Of a stretch of DNA of 64,000 nt, positions 1 through 8,202 are shown piece by piece. The stretch spans positions 868,001 through 932,000 of the forward strand of contig NZ_LGIW01000015.1 in NCBI RefSeq assembly GCF_001275385.1. The letters are read 5' to 3'. This DNA is from Exiguobacterium sp. BMC-KP (GTDB lineage: Bacteria > Bacillota > Bacilli > Exiguobacteriales > Exiguobacteriaceae). Each line of letters opens with the position of its first letter. Positions within the stretch are counted from its first letter, which is position 1. The notes under the pieces were generated by a model. It ran no database searches and was not told the origin of the DNA. It saw only the letters and a program-made list of their open reading frames with translations. Made by a program: the position numbers and the translations under genes.

Positions 1-1
1 T

Positions 2-403
2 TTTGGTCTCTATTGCACGGTGCTCACCTTTTCGAAATCAATTGATTTCAGTCATGATAAACCGGAAGCAACACCGTGTCACGAACTTGTCACGGACTAC
101 AGCTGTCGCATTCAAGCTCAGTATAGCGGAAGACGCGATCAGACACCACACGACTGAGCCGGGAAACCGTTACAAGGACGTGATTTTTCAGGTGCCAGTG
201 TTCAGAATCAGTGGTTACTTGAGACAAGCTTGTCACGCAGTAATCTACGCCGAGTCGACTTTCTCGGTGCCGATTTACGGGATTGTAATGTCAAAGATGC
301 GAGACTGACGGACGTACTCTTTTTGACGCAAGCACAAATCAATGCCGCGATCGGTAATGCAGCGACACAATTACCGAGTCGTTTGCTTCGTCCTTCTCAC
401 TAT
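2..403 (+). pseudogene. Pentapeptide-repeat protein, 5'-partial and interrupted
   Basis: Frame 2 reads from the window edge through a segment of the kind that precedes the repeats in this family (CTVLTFSKSIDFS...CHELVTDYSCRI), meets TGA at 155-157, then resumes in the same frame with pentapeptide-type repeats (GRDFSGAS, VDFLGADLRDCNV, ARLTDVLF) and a typical end (LTQAQINAA...LPSRLLRPSHY). After the homologous end the frame has no stop until 547, past the terminator, so the natural stop also seems lost. Pentapeptide repeats form a four-sided beta-helix; roles vary and none is implied here. The 5' part lies outside the window. Alternative: a sequencing error at the TGA. Confidence 0.7.
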
Positions 404-412
404 GGATCTACG

Positions 413-468
413 AAACAAGGAGACGCATTTTCGAATCATCGACCGAAAGTGTGCCTCCTTGTTTTACA
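413..468 (+). terminator. Long hairpin terminator
   Basis: A perfect 10-bp outer stem (AAACAAGGAG / CTCCTTGTTT) encloses a mostly paired inner stem and is followed by a T-rich stretch. It closes the pentapeptide unit and lies just beyond the stop of the minus-strand gene ending at 474, so it may serve both. Confidence 0.7.
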
Positions 469-473
469 TACTT

Positions 474-1202
474 TTATTTACCAAGCGAAAATCCGTCAAA
501 ATAGCGTCCGCCAAACGGTGCGAGATAAGCATCAAGCAGTTCGATGACCTCTCGGCGATCATCCGATTGGTAATATAGCTCGAATGCCGCTGTATGTCGA
601 CTCGCATAGTCTTCATTAAATTCTGCAAGTGCGCGGATCGCCCACTTCCCTTGCCCGATGTAACAACGATTAGCGCGGAGGATAAATTCGATGCTCTGTT
701 CATACAAACGCGACGCAATCGCAAGACCTTCCGCGCGGTTCGTTACACTCTCGAAATCATCAAGCAAATCACTTAAAAAATAACGCGTACGCTCTTGTTC
801 CGAATTCGTCCAAGCGATCGGTCCGTCTGCTAATTGTTGAATGGCTTCCTTACGGATGGATGCAAGGTGTGGATGATCCTTGATCGTCCAGCTGTCAGCA
901 ATCATTCGTTGCAGGGACGGGCGATCACGTTCCCGGTCACTCTCGAAAAAAGGCTGTATTGTCTCAAACGAATGAACGAACGCTTCGACCGGGACACCGT
1001 CATGGAGGAACGATTCCCGAAACGCTTGTCGTCGACTTGTTTCAAAGATGATCAAATCGACGTCTGACTGTGCAGTCGCCTGCCCTCGCGTATGACTGCC
1101 GGCAAGTAAGACGGCACAGTAATCCGGATACCGCGACGCAACGAGCGGCATGATCCAGTCACACCACTCATCACGTGTCCACTCAATCTTCAATTTGTTC
1201 AC
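474..1202 (-). CDS. Nucleotidyltransferase-fold protein
   Basis: 242 residues from a GTG at 1202 that overlaps the end of the upstream gene (stop at 1183), suggesting translational coupling; a longer frame reaches 1319 but only overlaps that gene. An N-terminal polymerase-beta-type nucleotidyltransferase motif is clear (AGSHTRGQATAQSDVDLIIF: GS, then DVD metal ligands). The rest is alpha-helical, with a HEPN-like stretch near the C-terminus (LYEQSIEFILRANRCYIGQGKW). Families of this kind transfer nucleotides to small molecules or proteins; the substrate cannot be read from the sequence. No strong ribosome binding site precedes the GTG. Confidence 0.75.
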   Translation of the reverse strand: MNKLKIEWTRDEWCDWIMPLVASRYPDYCAVLLAGSHTRGQATAQSDVDLIIFETSRRQAFRESFLHDGVPVEAFVHSFETIQPFFESDRERDRPSLQRMIADSWTIKDHPHLASIRKEAIQQLADGPIAWTNSEQERTRYFLSDLLDDFESVTNRAEGLAIASRLYEQSIEFILRANRCYIGQGKWAIRALAEFNEDYASRHTAAFELYYQSDDRREVIELLDAYLAPFGGRYFDGFSLGK

Positions 1203-1656
1203 CGATGCCGGAGAAGACGGCGAGTTCGTCACCCGGCACGGCAACAATCGTTGCATCGGCTCGGTGCGGGGCGAGACCGATATCGATCGCCCAAGACTCG
1301 TAATATGTATCCGACCCATTTAAGACGAGCGTTTGTCCATTGCTGAACGTCAAGAATAGATGCGGCGCGGTCTTGCCGATCCGGACACCTGTTATCCGTT
1401 CAGCGTGAAGCGAGACGATTAAGTGCAACATCTCTTCCTTCGTTGCATGGCGAACGACCCAATCTTGCGTCGTCTCGACATCTCCATAAAAGAGACGATC
1501 CGTCTCGATCCGGAGTCGAAGTTCAGGAGCTGTCGAATCAAATAGATTGATGAATTCGAGTGTGACGTATCCTGCGACATGGACCGTTGATAATTGTGTA
1601 CCGATGAAATACGTCGTCAAGAGTTGACGGGCGAGTTGATGATCTTCTTTGTTCAC
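1183..1656 (-). CDS. Hypothetical protein
   Basis: 157 residues from GTG 1656, chosen because AGGTG sits 6 bases upstream; another GTG at 1719 has no visible binding site. I do not recognise the family. It is acidic and soluble, with no signal peptide or membrane segment, and looks mostly beta-stranded in the C-terminal half (HLFLTFSNGQTLVLNG). It precedes and overlaps the nucleotidyltransferase-fold gene on the same strand, so the two probably act together. Confidence 0.7.
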   Translation of the reverse strand: MNKEDHQLARQLLTTYFIGTQLSTVHVAGYVTLEFINLFDSTAPELRLRIETDRLFYGDVETTQDWVVRHATKEEMLHLIVSLHAERITGVRIGKTAPHLFLTFSNGQTLVLNGSDTYYESWAIDIGLAPHRADATIVAVPGDELAVFSGIGEQIED

Positions 1657-1855
1657 GATGAGCACCTCATTTAGAAAAGAATGAATGATGAAACGATAAG
1701 TCCGATAAGCTTCTTCCACTCAATTTACCACAAATTAGTCGATACGAACATGAGAAGAAAGACGTGTTTTCGGTTTTCTGCGGCACGAAGGCAAGAATAC
1801 GGTATACTGATGAGGAACTGACGTCGATCTTGATCGACAGAGAGGAGCTCAACCC

Positions 1856-2425
1856 ATGCAATATTTCTACATGAGACCCTACCCGGATGATCCAGATTGT
1901 TCTGCCCAACAAGCAGAAGCGGACCGAATCGATGTGACGACACGTGTCGTTGAGACTCATGATTCGGCAAAACGACGAACGGAACTCGAACAGATGCTTG
2001 AGACGCTTCAGACGGGAGACGAAATCGTCGTCACGCACCTCTATGTTCTGGCAGACTCGACCCGCCATTTGATCGAGATGCTTGAGCACATGGAGTCACG
2101 TGGCGCAACCGTCTGGTCGCTTCGCGAAAACATTCGTACAATCGAGCGTGCATCCTTATCGTTTCTTGAAACGGCACGACATCTCGTTCAATTACAAAGC
2201 GACGTCATCAGTATGTCGACGCGTGCCGGAATAACGAAGGCAAAAGAACAAGGAAAACAGACAGGTCGTCCCCGTAAAGCAGATGAGAACGTCCGTCGCG
2301 CGATTGCGATGTATCAAAGTAAAAACTATTCGCTCGCAGATATCCGTGAGCAGACAGGTATTAGTAAAAGTACACTGTATCGTTATCTCGAAAGCGAGAC
2401 GATCGATACAACAGAAAAAGGCTGA
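1856..2425 (+). CDS. Resolvase-like protein lacking the catalytic serine
   Basis: 189 residues with the order of a small serine recombinase: N-terminal resolvase fold (1-115), linker helix with GITKAKEQGKQTGRPRKA, and a C-terminal Hin-type helix-turn-helix (about 145-185, YSLADIREQTGISKSTLYRYL). Catalytic resolvases carry a serine in YxRVST near residue 10; here the site reads YFYMRPYPDDPDC, so strand cleavage is unlikely. The DNA-binding end is intact, which favours a regulator or architectural protein. It stands alone, with no visible inverted-repeat target or transposase nearby. A strong terminator follows. Confidence 0.8.
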   Translation: MQYFYMRPYPDDPDCSAQQAEADRIDVTTRVVETHDSAKRRTELEQMLETLQTGDEIVVTHLYVLADSTRHLIEMLEHMESRGATVWSLRENIRTIERASLSFLETARHLVQLQSDVISMSTRAGITKAKEQGKQTGRPRKADENVRRAIAMYQSKNYSLADIREQTGISKSTLYRYLESETIDTTEKG

Positions 2426-2451
2426 TTTCCACTACGGAATCAGCCTTTTTG
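2415..2451. terminator. Bidirectional terminator
   Basis: AAAAAGGCTGATT / AATCAGCCTTTTT stem-loop between the stops of two convergent genes; A and T tracts on both sides let it work in both directions. Confidence 0.9.
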
Positions 2452-2859
2452 TTAGCTATTTTGCTTTAATGTGTTGCCGAGCCATTTTTGGAGGGCCTTT
2501 CCACCTTCATAAAACGAACTGTCGCGTAATTCATACGTATGACCGCCTTTTTCAATCAAGTCGAGGAACGTATCGCCGACGTCTCGGTTTTCCCATTTTC
2601 GTTGGTCCGTCAAGTACTTGAAGCCGAAGTTACATTCAACATTGAAAATGATATGGAACGGTTCCTTAAACGATTGAACGGCACGAATCATCTCAACTAT
2701 AATCATTCGTTTCGGTGATGACGCTTCGAATGTATCGAACAATGTCGTCCGTCGTCCGTGAAACTCGATGACGCGGATCGCCCGACCGGTGTCGGCTTTA
2801 AAGTCATAACTCGTCCGAATCGAGACGATGATTTCACGTTGGTCTGGTTGTACTGGCAT
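2452..2859 (-). CDS. Hypothetical protein, possible RNase H-like fold
   Basis: 135 residues from ATG 2859, which has AAAGGA about 10 bases upstream; the ATG at 2871 directly abuts the same binding site and is less likely. No membrane segment or signal peptide. The strand pattern (REIIVSIRTSYDF, RAIRVIEFHGRRTTLFDTF, HIIFNVECNFGFKYL) and the WENRDVGDTFLDLI stretch faintly recall RNase H-like folds, but I cannot assign a family. It stands as a single gene, convergent with the resolvase-like gene. Confidence 0.65.
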   Translation of the reverse strand: MPVQPDQREIIVSIRTSYDFKADTGRAIRVIEFHGRRTTLFDTFEASSPKRMIIVEMIRAVQSFKEPFHIIFNVECNFGFKYLTDQRKWENRDVGDTFLDLIEKGGHTYELRDSSFYEGGKALQKWLGNTLKQNS

Positions 2860-3004
2860 GGTGTATCGCATCCTTTCTCTCGGTCGATTATAGCATGGAC
2901 CTGCTTGATTTTAATAGACGTCCTCGATTCGGTCTCAAGAAGGATTGTCGTACCCTAAAATTTGTCTTATACTAAAATTACCAAATACATAAAGGAGCGT
3001 TTTC

Positions 3005-3388
3005 GTGAAACATCTATTTTCGATACTCCTCTCGGCGAGTTTGTTGTTTACGGGATGCTACTGTTCCCTTGACGAACGCACGGACGAGCCGCATTTCAAA
3101 TCACGTGCCCGCTCGATCTCCTCGTATCATACTTTCGATATCGAATATGCGAAAGGACTACGCAAGGAGCAGGTCTCAAACCGTACGGTCACCGTGACGG
3201 ATTCAAATGGAGAGCGGATGCAAACGGAGATTGAAGTCTTAGACGGCAAAGAAATCCGAATCAAACCACCGCGCACAGGATACAAAAAAGGACGTCGTTA
3301 CATCATCCACATTCGGGATTCGATCGACGCCCGAAAACAAGTACATACGAATACGATTCGGGAACGAACCTTCACTGTCGACCGCTGA
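3005..3388 (+). CDS. Lipoprotein with SbsA-type Ig-like domain
   Basis: 127 residues from GTG 3005 behind AAGGAG. Residues 1-17 form a lipoprotein signal ending in the lipobox LFTG|C. The body matches a bacterial Ig-like domain of the SbsA type: FDIEYAKGL, TVTVTDSNGE, IRIKPPRTGYKKGRRYIIHI, with the usual order of strands. Such domains occur in surface and cell-wall proteins. The protein should sit on the outer face of the membrane; its partner is unknown. The gene is monocistronic and ends in a terminator that begins within its last codons. Confidence 0.8.
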   Translation: MKHLFSILLSASLLFTGCYCSLDERTDEPHFKSRARSISSYHTFDIEYAKGLRKEQVSNRTVTVTDSNGERMQTEIEVLDGKEIRIKPPRTGYKKGRRYIIHIRDSIDARKQVHTNTIRERTFTVDR

Positions 3389-3407
3389 CAGCCAAGGTTC
3401 GTTTTTA
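3364..3407 (+). terminator. Terminator overlapping the lipoprotein stop
   Basis: ACGAACCTT / AAGGTTCGT stem followed by TTTTATTT. The left arm lies inside the coding region. Confidence 0.85.
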
Positions 3408-3932
3408 TTTGGAACGAGCCGGAAATACGGTATAACTCATCGAGATAACACCATCGATTACAAGAACGAGTCCCCACAGTTGTAACGTCCGCAAGAGGCT
3501 TTCCGTTTGATCCGTATTTCCGAGCCAGAGAATCATGGCTCCGAGTAAGGCACCGCCAATCAAAAATGCCAAGATATGCCGATAGAATCCGTTGCGTTCC
3601 CGTCGCGCACGCGATATGCGCTCCTTTGCTACTTGTTCCTTCAGGATTACACGACGGTACATCCCGTCTGCCCAGGCAATCATCTGCTTTCCGAATGCGA
3701 GTGATACGCCGATGTAAATCGCAGCAAGTCCGTGTGCAAGCGTTGCTGTGCTGCCGCGACTTAAGTCAAACACCGTTAAGACGAGTAAGACGATATCAAT
3801 GACGGGTGATATCGCCATTAACCGAAATCCAAGTTTTTCTCGCCTGAATCCATAACGAACGATTAATCCTGCGACGATGAATACCCAAAATAGAATTTCA
3901 CAACAAACGATTGCCCAAGCGACAAGTTGCAT
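3405..3932 (-). CDS. YmcC-like integral membrane protein
   Basis: 175 residues with about five hydrophobic segments (near 4-24, 38-55, 63-80, 117-136, 147-165) and a basic cytoplasmic stretch RISRARRERN. The sequence and the neighbouring TetR gene recall the ymcC-pksA pair of Bacillus subtilis; function unknown. The gene is divergent from the TetR gene, and two matching palindromes lie in the shared control region. GGAGAGG precedes the ATG. Assignment rests on remembered family likeness and synteny, not a search. Confidence 0.7.
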   Translation of the reverse strand: MQLVAWAIVCCEILFWVFIVAGLIVRYGFRREKLGFRLMAISPVIDIVLLVLTVFDLSRGSTATLAHGLAAIYIGVSLAFGKQMIAWADGMYRRVILKEQVAKERISRARRERNGFYRHILAFLIGGALLGAMILWLGNTDQTESLLRTLQLWGLVLVIDGVISMSYTVFPARSK

Positions 3933-3944
3933 CGTGATCCTCTC

Positions 3945-3971
3945 CTTTTTTAATACGACTGTATTATAAAG
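3945..3971. promoter_or_regulatory. TetR-type operator 1
   Basis: Palindrome TTTAATAC-gact-GTATTATAAA. It overlaps the TATAAT-like -10 (on the minus strand) of the YmcC-like gene and matches the second palindrome at 4000-4025. Confidence 0.75.
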
Positions 3972-3999
3972 ATATCATCACTTCCATCACTTGACCAGT

Positions 4000-4025
4000 C
4001 TTTTTAATACATTCGTACTAAAAAG
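4000..4025. promoter_or_regulatory. TetR-type operator 2
   Basis: CTTTTTAATAC-attc-GTACTAAAAAG, an 11-4-11 palindrome with one mismatch. It ends directly upstream of the extended -10 of the TetR gene and shares the core TTTAATAC-N4-GTA with operator 1. Confidence 0.8.
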
Positions 4026-4026
4026 C

Positions 4027-4041
4027 TGATATACTGAATGT
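4027..4041 (+). promoter_or_regulatory. Extended -10 promoter; likely leaderless TetR transcript
   Basis: TGATATACT (TG at 4027, TATACT 4030-4035) is a perfect extended -10. The ATG of the TetR gene is only 6 bases further on and has no ribosome binding site, so transcription should start at or next to the start codon. Confidence 0.65.
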
Positions 4042-4641
4042 ATGCCAAAACAAGTCAATCACGAAGAACGAAAACGCCTCATCGCAGAAGCGACGTGGCG
4101 CACGATTTCTCATGTCGGTATTGAACAAGCTAGCGTCCGGACGATTGCCAAGGAAGCTGGACTGTCCCTTGGTGCCTTACGGTATTACTTCACGACCCAG
4201 GAAGAATTGCTCCGTTTTTCGATGCAACTCGTTCAAGAACGGGTCCAAGAACGCATTACAATCATTTTCGAGAGAGGAGGAACACCAGAAGAGACGTTAT
4301 GCAACGTCTTACTCGAAGTCTTACCCTATGCACCCGAGCATCAGCTTGAGATGCAGGTCTGGTTCCAATTCATGATGTCTGCGTATGCGTCTCAATCAAC
4401 AGAAAATCCGGACGACATTTACCACATGTGTCAAGTATTACTGACACGGATTCCGGACGGTACGCTCCGAGCAGGTATCGACATCGAGCTTGAGAGCGAA
4501 CGTCTCGCAGCACTCGTTGATGGGTTAGCCTTTCATGCGCTGTTTCGACCAGAACGTCTCCCGAAAGAACGATTGCGTCATGTCCTTGTCCATCACTTGA
4601 ATGCCTTATTCGTCCGTCCTATAGCGATCGACGACAAATAA
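4042..4641 (+). CDS. TetR/AcrR-family repressor (PksA-like)
   Basis: 199 residues. The N-terminal helix-turn-helix is typical (about 24-52, GIEQASVRTIAKEAGLSLGALRYYFTTQEEL); the C-terminal helical part is of the BetI/YxaF kind and would bind an unknown small ligand. It probably represses itself and the divergent YmcC-like gene through the two matching palindromes. No ribosome binding site precedes the ATG, consistent with a leaderless mRNA. An internal start seems unlikely because the helix-turn-helix begins about residue 10. Confidence 0.85.
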   Translation: MPKQVNHEERKRLIAEATWRTISHVGIEQASVRTIAKEAGLSLGALRYYFTTQEELLRFSMQLVQERVQERITIIFERGGTPEETLCNVLLEVLPYAPEHQLEMQVWFQFMMSAYASQSTENPDDIYHMCQVLLTRIPDGTLRAGIDIELESERLAALVDGLAFHALFRPERLPKERLRHVLVHHLNALFVRPIAIDDK

Positions 4642-4682
4642 CCCGAAGCTCCTTCACTTACATGAGGGAACTTCGGGTTATT
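4637..4682. terminator. Bidirectional terminator
   Basis: AATAACCCGAAG / CTTCGGGTTATT stem between the convergent TetR and MATE genes; it reaches the last base of the MATE stop codon. Confidence 0.9.
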
Positions 4683-5971
4683 CATTGTCTCACTTCGACG
4701 AGGATCAACGATAAAGAGCGAATTAAAAAGAACGTCAGAAACGCTGCCCAGACTCCTTGATTGTCAAAACTTGATGTCGACAGCAGCACAATCGCAAAAC
4801 CGATCCCTGCTTGAATCATCGAGTTCCGGACCGGTGTTGCTTCAACCCGCCCAGCAAAAATCCCTTCGTAAATCATCGCCCACCCAGCAATCAGCGGTAG
4901 GATAATGATCCAGAGGTAATAATCGCGTGCCGCGTCTAATATCGCCTCTTCTGATGTAAACAACTGAAGCAGCGGTGTCTCAAGGAATAGGAGTACTAGT
5001 GACCAGAAGACGACCGAGTAGAATCCGAACGTCCGTGCCAAGCGGACACTCGTCCGGTATCCGTTCTGATCCTGATCTCCTCGTGCACGACCGACGAGAA
5101 CGGTGGATGCATGACCGAGTCCACCGAACCAATAAGAAATCAAATACTGAATCTGCAGGAGAATCGCATTGGCTGCAAGGATATCCGGTCCGTATTGTCC
5201 TCCCGCTCGTGTAAACCAGCCGGTAACAAGTAGCAGGAAAATCGTTCGAATGAATAAATCGCGATTAACGCGAAAGAATTGTCGATAAGCTTTCCAGGCG
5301 GTCAAGTCACGCAGTTCGTCGCGCGTCATCGACAAATGACTCCGAATCAGATAGAGACTGCAGACGACAATGCTGATTTCCGCGATGACGGTCGCCATCG
5401 CGATTCCGGCAACACCAGCATCCAGTCCGTAGACGAATCCAATATCGAGCACGATGTTGACCCCGATACTGAATAATTGGACGAACAAAGCATGTTTGAC
5501 TTGTCCCGTCCCGATTAACCAGCCGAGTAACGCATAGCCCATCAAGACGAATGGTGCGCCAATCATCCGGTACGAGATGTACGATTTGACCGTATCGAGC
5601 AAATCAACAGGTGGCGCAAGTAAATAGAGTCCCATCTGTTCGAGCGGCTGGCGGAACAATAGAATGAGTAGACCGATACAGGCTGCTAAGAACAGCGGTC
5701 GGTAGAGTGATGTCCGTAAGGCATGCGCGTCATTTGCTCCGCTTGCCTGAGCACTGAATCCTGTCGTACTGACTTTCAAGAAGCCGAACAACCAGTAGAT
5801 CGTGTTAAAGAAGACAGCTCCGACCGCGATGCCGCCAATCGCTTGCGGATCACCGGATTGTCCGATGACGACAGTGTCGGTCACACCAAGCAGCGGTGTC
5901 GCAATACTTGAGAGAATCAAAGGATAGGCAAGTAACCAAAACGTTTTGTGGTTCGGTTGAGTACTCACCAT
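4682..5971 (-). CDS. MATE-family efflux transporter (DinF-like)
   Basis: 429 residues with about twelve membrane segments and MATE/DinF hallmarks (PLILSSIATPLLGVTDTVVIG at the N-terminus; GWLIGTGQVKHALFVQL in the middle). MATE proteins export cationic compounds in exchange for H+ or Na+. This is the last gene of the importer operon: its ATG overlaps the end of the second ATPase gene by 7 bases and has its own GGAGG 7 bases upstream. A MATE exporter co-translated with a metal/peptide importer is unusual; see findings. Confidence 0.9.
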   Translation of the reverse strand: MVSTQPNHKTFWLLAYPLILSSIATPLLGVTDTVVIGQSGDPQAIGGIAVGAVFFNTIYWLFGFLKVSTTGFSAQASGANDAHALRTSLYRPLFLAACIGLLILLFRQPLEQMGLYLLAPPVDLLDTVKSYISYRMIGAPFVLMGYALLGWLIGTGQVKHALFVQLFSIGVNIVLDIGFVYGLDAGVAGIAMATVIAEISIVVCSLYLIRSHLSMTRDELRDLTAWKAYRQFFRVNRDLFIRTIFLLLVTGWFTRAGGQYGPDILAANAILLQIQYLISYWFGGLGHASTVLVGRARGDQDQNGYRTSVRLARTFGFYSVVFWSLVLLFLETPLLQLFTSEEAILDAARDYYLWIIILPLIAGWAMIYEGIFAGRVEATPVRNSMIQAGIGFAIVLLSTSSFDNQGVWAAFLTFFLIRSLSLILVEVRQ

Positions 5972-6702
5972 GTGCCGGCCTCCACGAATCGTTGCGTATA
6001 GGAACCACCAGATTCGAGTCGATCAATCACATCAACAGCATGACCGTCTCGTAAGACGAGTGTTTCTGCACACAGACGACGGATGAAGTCGATATCATGC
6101 GAGATCAATACAAAACTGACACCGAGTGTTTGCTGTAAGTGTTCCAGTAGTTCGATGATACGCGCCCGGGATACGACATCAAGACCTGTCGTTGGTTCAT
6201 CCATCACGATCATGTCGGGTTCAATCGAGATTGCGCGGGCAATCGCAGCACGCTGAATTTGTCCCCCACTCAATTGATGAGGAAATCGGTCGAATAGTCG
6301 TGCCTCTAGCCCGACAGCATCGGCAAGTGTCGTAATGAGATCCTCTTCTGACGTTGCTGGAAAATGCCGCAAGATTGGGCGATGACAACGAAATGGTTCA
6401 AGAATCGAATCGCGGACCGACCATTCTGGATTAAAGGAAGCGAGCGGATGCTGAAAGACGGCTTGAATAGCTCGTCGTTCGTTTTGTTGTCCACTCGGAA
6501 ATGCCTTTCCATGTAAGAAAATCGCACCATGAGAGGGCTCGAGTAGACCAAGGATCAATCGTCCGAGTGTCGTCTTCCCGCTCCCACTTTCACCAATGAT
6601 GCCAACAGACGACTTTGCCATCACTTGAAACGAGATATTCGAGAGGATCGACCGCTCCTTCATCTGATAAGTAAGGTTTGTTACGGATAAGACAGATGAC
6701 AT
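5965..6702 (-). CDS. ABC importer ATPase, second subunit (NikE/OppF type)
   Basis: 245 residues. Walker A GESGSGKTT, signature LSGGQIQRAAIARA, Walker B MIVMDEPTTGLD, and switch histidine in LISHDID are all present, so it should be active. Length and sequence fit NikE/CntF-type ATPases of nickel/opine/peptide importers rather than full-length OppF, which carries a longer C-terminal extension. It overlaps the preceding ATPase gene by 22 bases and the MATE gene by 7, and AGGAAGAG precedes the ATG. It would form the nucleotide-binding heterodimer with its neighbour on the cytoplasmic face. Confidence 0.9.
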   Translation of the reverse strand: MSSVLSVTNLTYQMKERSILSNISFQVMAKSSVGIIGESGSGKTTLGRLILGLLEPSHGAIFLHGKAFPSGQQNERRAIQAVFQHPLASFNPEWSVRDSILEPFRCHRPILRHFPATSEEDLITTLADAVGLEARLFDRFPHQLSGGQIQRAAIARAISIEPDMIVMDEPTTGLDVVSRARIIELLEHLQQTLGVSFVLISHDIDFIRRLCAETLVLRDGHAVDVIDRLESGGSYTQRFVEAGTW

Positions 6703-7427
6703 GAACTCTTCCTTTCTTCCAGTGATATACGATGCGCTTGCATCAAGGTCATCGTGAACGGATGACGACTTTGTTTCATCATCTGCGGTGTTCCCGTCTC
6801 AACGATCCGCCCTTCCTGCATCAAGACGAGCTGGTCGCCATAATGTAAAGCAGGTCCTAATTCATGGGTGACGAACAAGATCGTTGCACCGTACTGGTGT
6901 TGGTATTCGGTCAACCAGTCGAGTAAACGACGTGTCAAGACGGGATCAAGTGCCGTCGTTAACTCATCCGCTAAAATCACACGCGGTTTTAAGGCAACGG
7001 CAATCAGGATTGCGAACCGTTGCAATTGCCCACCACTTAACTCAGATGGAAACCGGTCCAACCATACAGGGTCTAACTCGAGCGTTCGCAAAACATGATC
7101 GATGTGAGGTTGATCGACCTTTCGTTTATGCGCACGATACGTATCCCGTAACATCTGACGCATCGTTAAAAACGGAAGAAACGCATCCGTATATTGTTGA
7201 GGAATGTAACCAATATCGAGTCCTCGTCGAAGTGGTACTTCCGAGGTGACTTCCCCACTAGACGACATCCCGTCCGGCAATCGATTTAGTAACCGTTTCA
7301 GTAAGAGCGTCTTGCCGCTTCCGCTCGCTCCGACGAGACAGACGAATTGATAAGCCGGTAGCGATAAAGTCACGTCATGCAGAAGGACGTGTTTCGCCTG
7401 AACGCGTAAGTTTCGAATCTGAATCAT
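6681..7427 (-). CDS. ABC importer ATPase, first subunit (NikD/OppD type)
   Basis: 248 residues with Walker A GASGSGKT, signature LSGGQLQRFAI, and a Walker B stretch VILADELTTALDP. The usual DEPT is DELT here, a conservative change. It lacks the long C-terminal region, including the cysteine-rich motif, of dipeptide/oligopeptide ATPases, again pointing to the shorter NikD/CntD type. It overlaps the permease gene upstream by 53 bases, the longest overlap in the operon, and the downstream ATPase by 22. Confidence 0.9.
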   Translation of the reverse strand: MIQIRNLRVQAKHVLLHDVTLSLPAYQFVCLVGASGSGKTLLLKRLLNRLPDGMSSSGEVTSEVPLRRGLDIGYIPQQYTDAFLPFLTMRQMLRDTYRAHKRKVDQPHIDHVLRTLELDPVWLDRFPSELSGGQLQRFAILIAVALKPRVILADELTTALDPVLTRRLLDWLTEYQHQYGATILFVTHELGPALHYGDQLVLMQEGRIVETGTPQMMKQSRHPFTMTLMQAHRISLEERKSSCHLSYP

Positions 7428-8202
7428 ATGATGGTCCTCCTTTTTTCTTCATCCACCGGGTCCACCCCATCGTCACAACGACAGTGAAGACGATACAGGC
7501 ACCTGGTAAAAGCATGAGTCGAGGAGCCGAGCTGAAATAAGGACGTCCTTCGTTCAGCATTGCTCCCCATTCTGGAAATGGCGCCTGGATACCAAGACCG
7601 ATATAAGAGAACGCTGACAAGAATAAAATGACTTTTCCGACATCCAAACTCATCAGGACGACAACTTGACGGATGATCGATGGAAGGATGTGGCGTCGTA
7701 AAATCATCTTGTCCGTTAGACCATTGATTCGTGCCATGCTGATGTATGGTTTTTGAATTGTTTCGGTCACGAGTGTCTCACTTAATCGCGCGTAAGAGAT
7801 CCATTTGATGAGTAAAATTGCAAAGATTAGGCTTTGTGGACTTGCCCCAACTAATCCAGCGATGACGAGTGCTAGAACGGTATCCGGAAAAATGACGAGA
7901 CCATCTGCTAATCGGTGAATCAACCGATTGAGACGTCCACCATAAAATCCAGCAATACAACCAAGGAACGTACCGATGATTGCAGTGAGTAAAACAGTAA
8001 GTAAGCTGAAACCTAAGGATATCAAACCAGCTAAAAAAAGACGAGCTGCGAAATCTCGTCCTAAACCGTCTGTTCCAAGCCAATGTTCAAGAGAAGAGGG
8101 TTCAAGTCTCTTCGTTACTCTTGTTACAAAAGGATTGATAAATACGGTGTATGAAATAAATAGTATTAAACATCCCCCGAAAACCATCATTCTTTTTTTC
8201 AT
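7375..8202 (-). CDS. ABC importer permease (NikC/DppC type)
   Basis: 275 residues from ATG 8202, chosen for AAAGGAG 9 bases upstream; the upstream frame start at 8223 has none. Start and the previous stop overlap as TGATG. About six membrane segments and the coupling loop (MARINGLTDKMILRRHILPS, the EAA motif that touches the ATPases) mark an OppC/NikC permease. It pairs with the following NikB-type permease to form the pore. Confidence 0.9.
   Translation of the reverse strand: MKKRMMVFGGCLILFISYTVFINPFVTRVTKRLEPSSLEHWLGTDGLGRDFAARLFLAGLISLGFSLLTVLLTAIIGTFLGCIAGFYGGRLNRLIHRLADGLVIFPDTVLALVIAGLVGASPQSLIFAILLIKWISYARLSETLVTETIQKPYISMARINGLTDKMILRRHILPSIIRQVVVLMSLDVGKVILFLSAFSYIGLGIQAPFPEWGAMLNEGRPYFSSAPRLMLLPGACIVFTVVVTMGWTRWMKKKGGPSYDSDSKLTRSGETRPSA

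Noticed and set aside
230-547. Intact 105-residue pentapeptide protein
   Set aside because: No ribosome binding site at 230; homology extends upstream through the TGA and ends at 403, after which the frame reads through a terminator.
1856-2425. Prophage or invertible element marked by the resolvase-like gene
   Set aside because: No phage genes, attachment repeats or inverted segment ends nearby, and the catalytic serine is missing.
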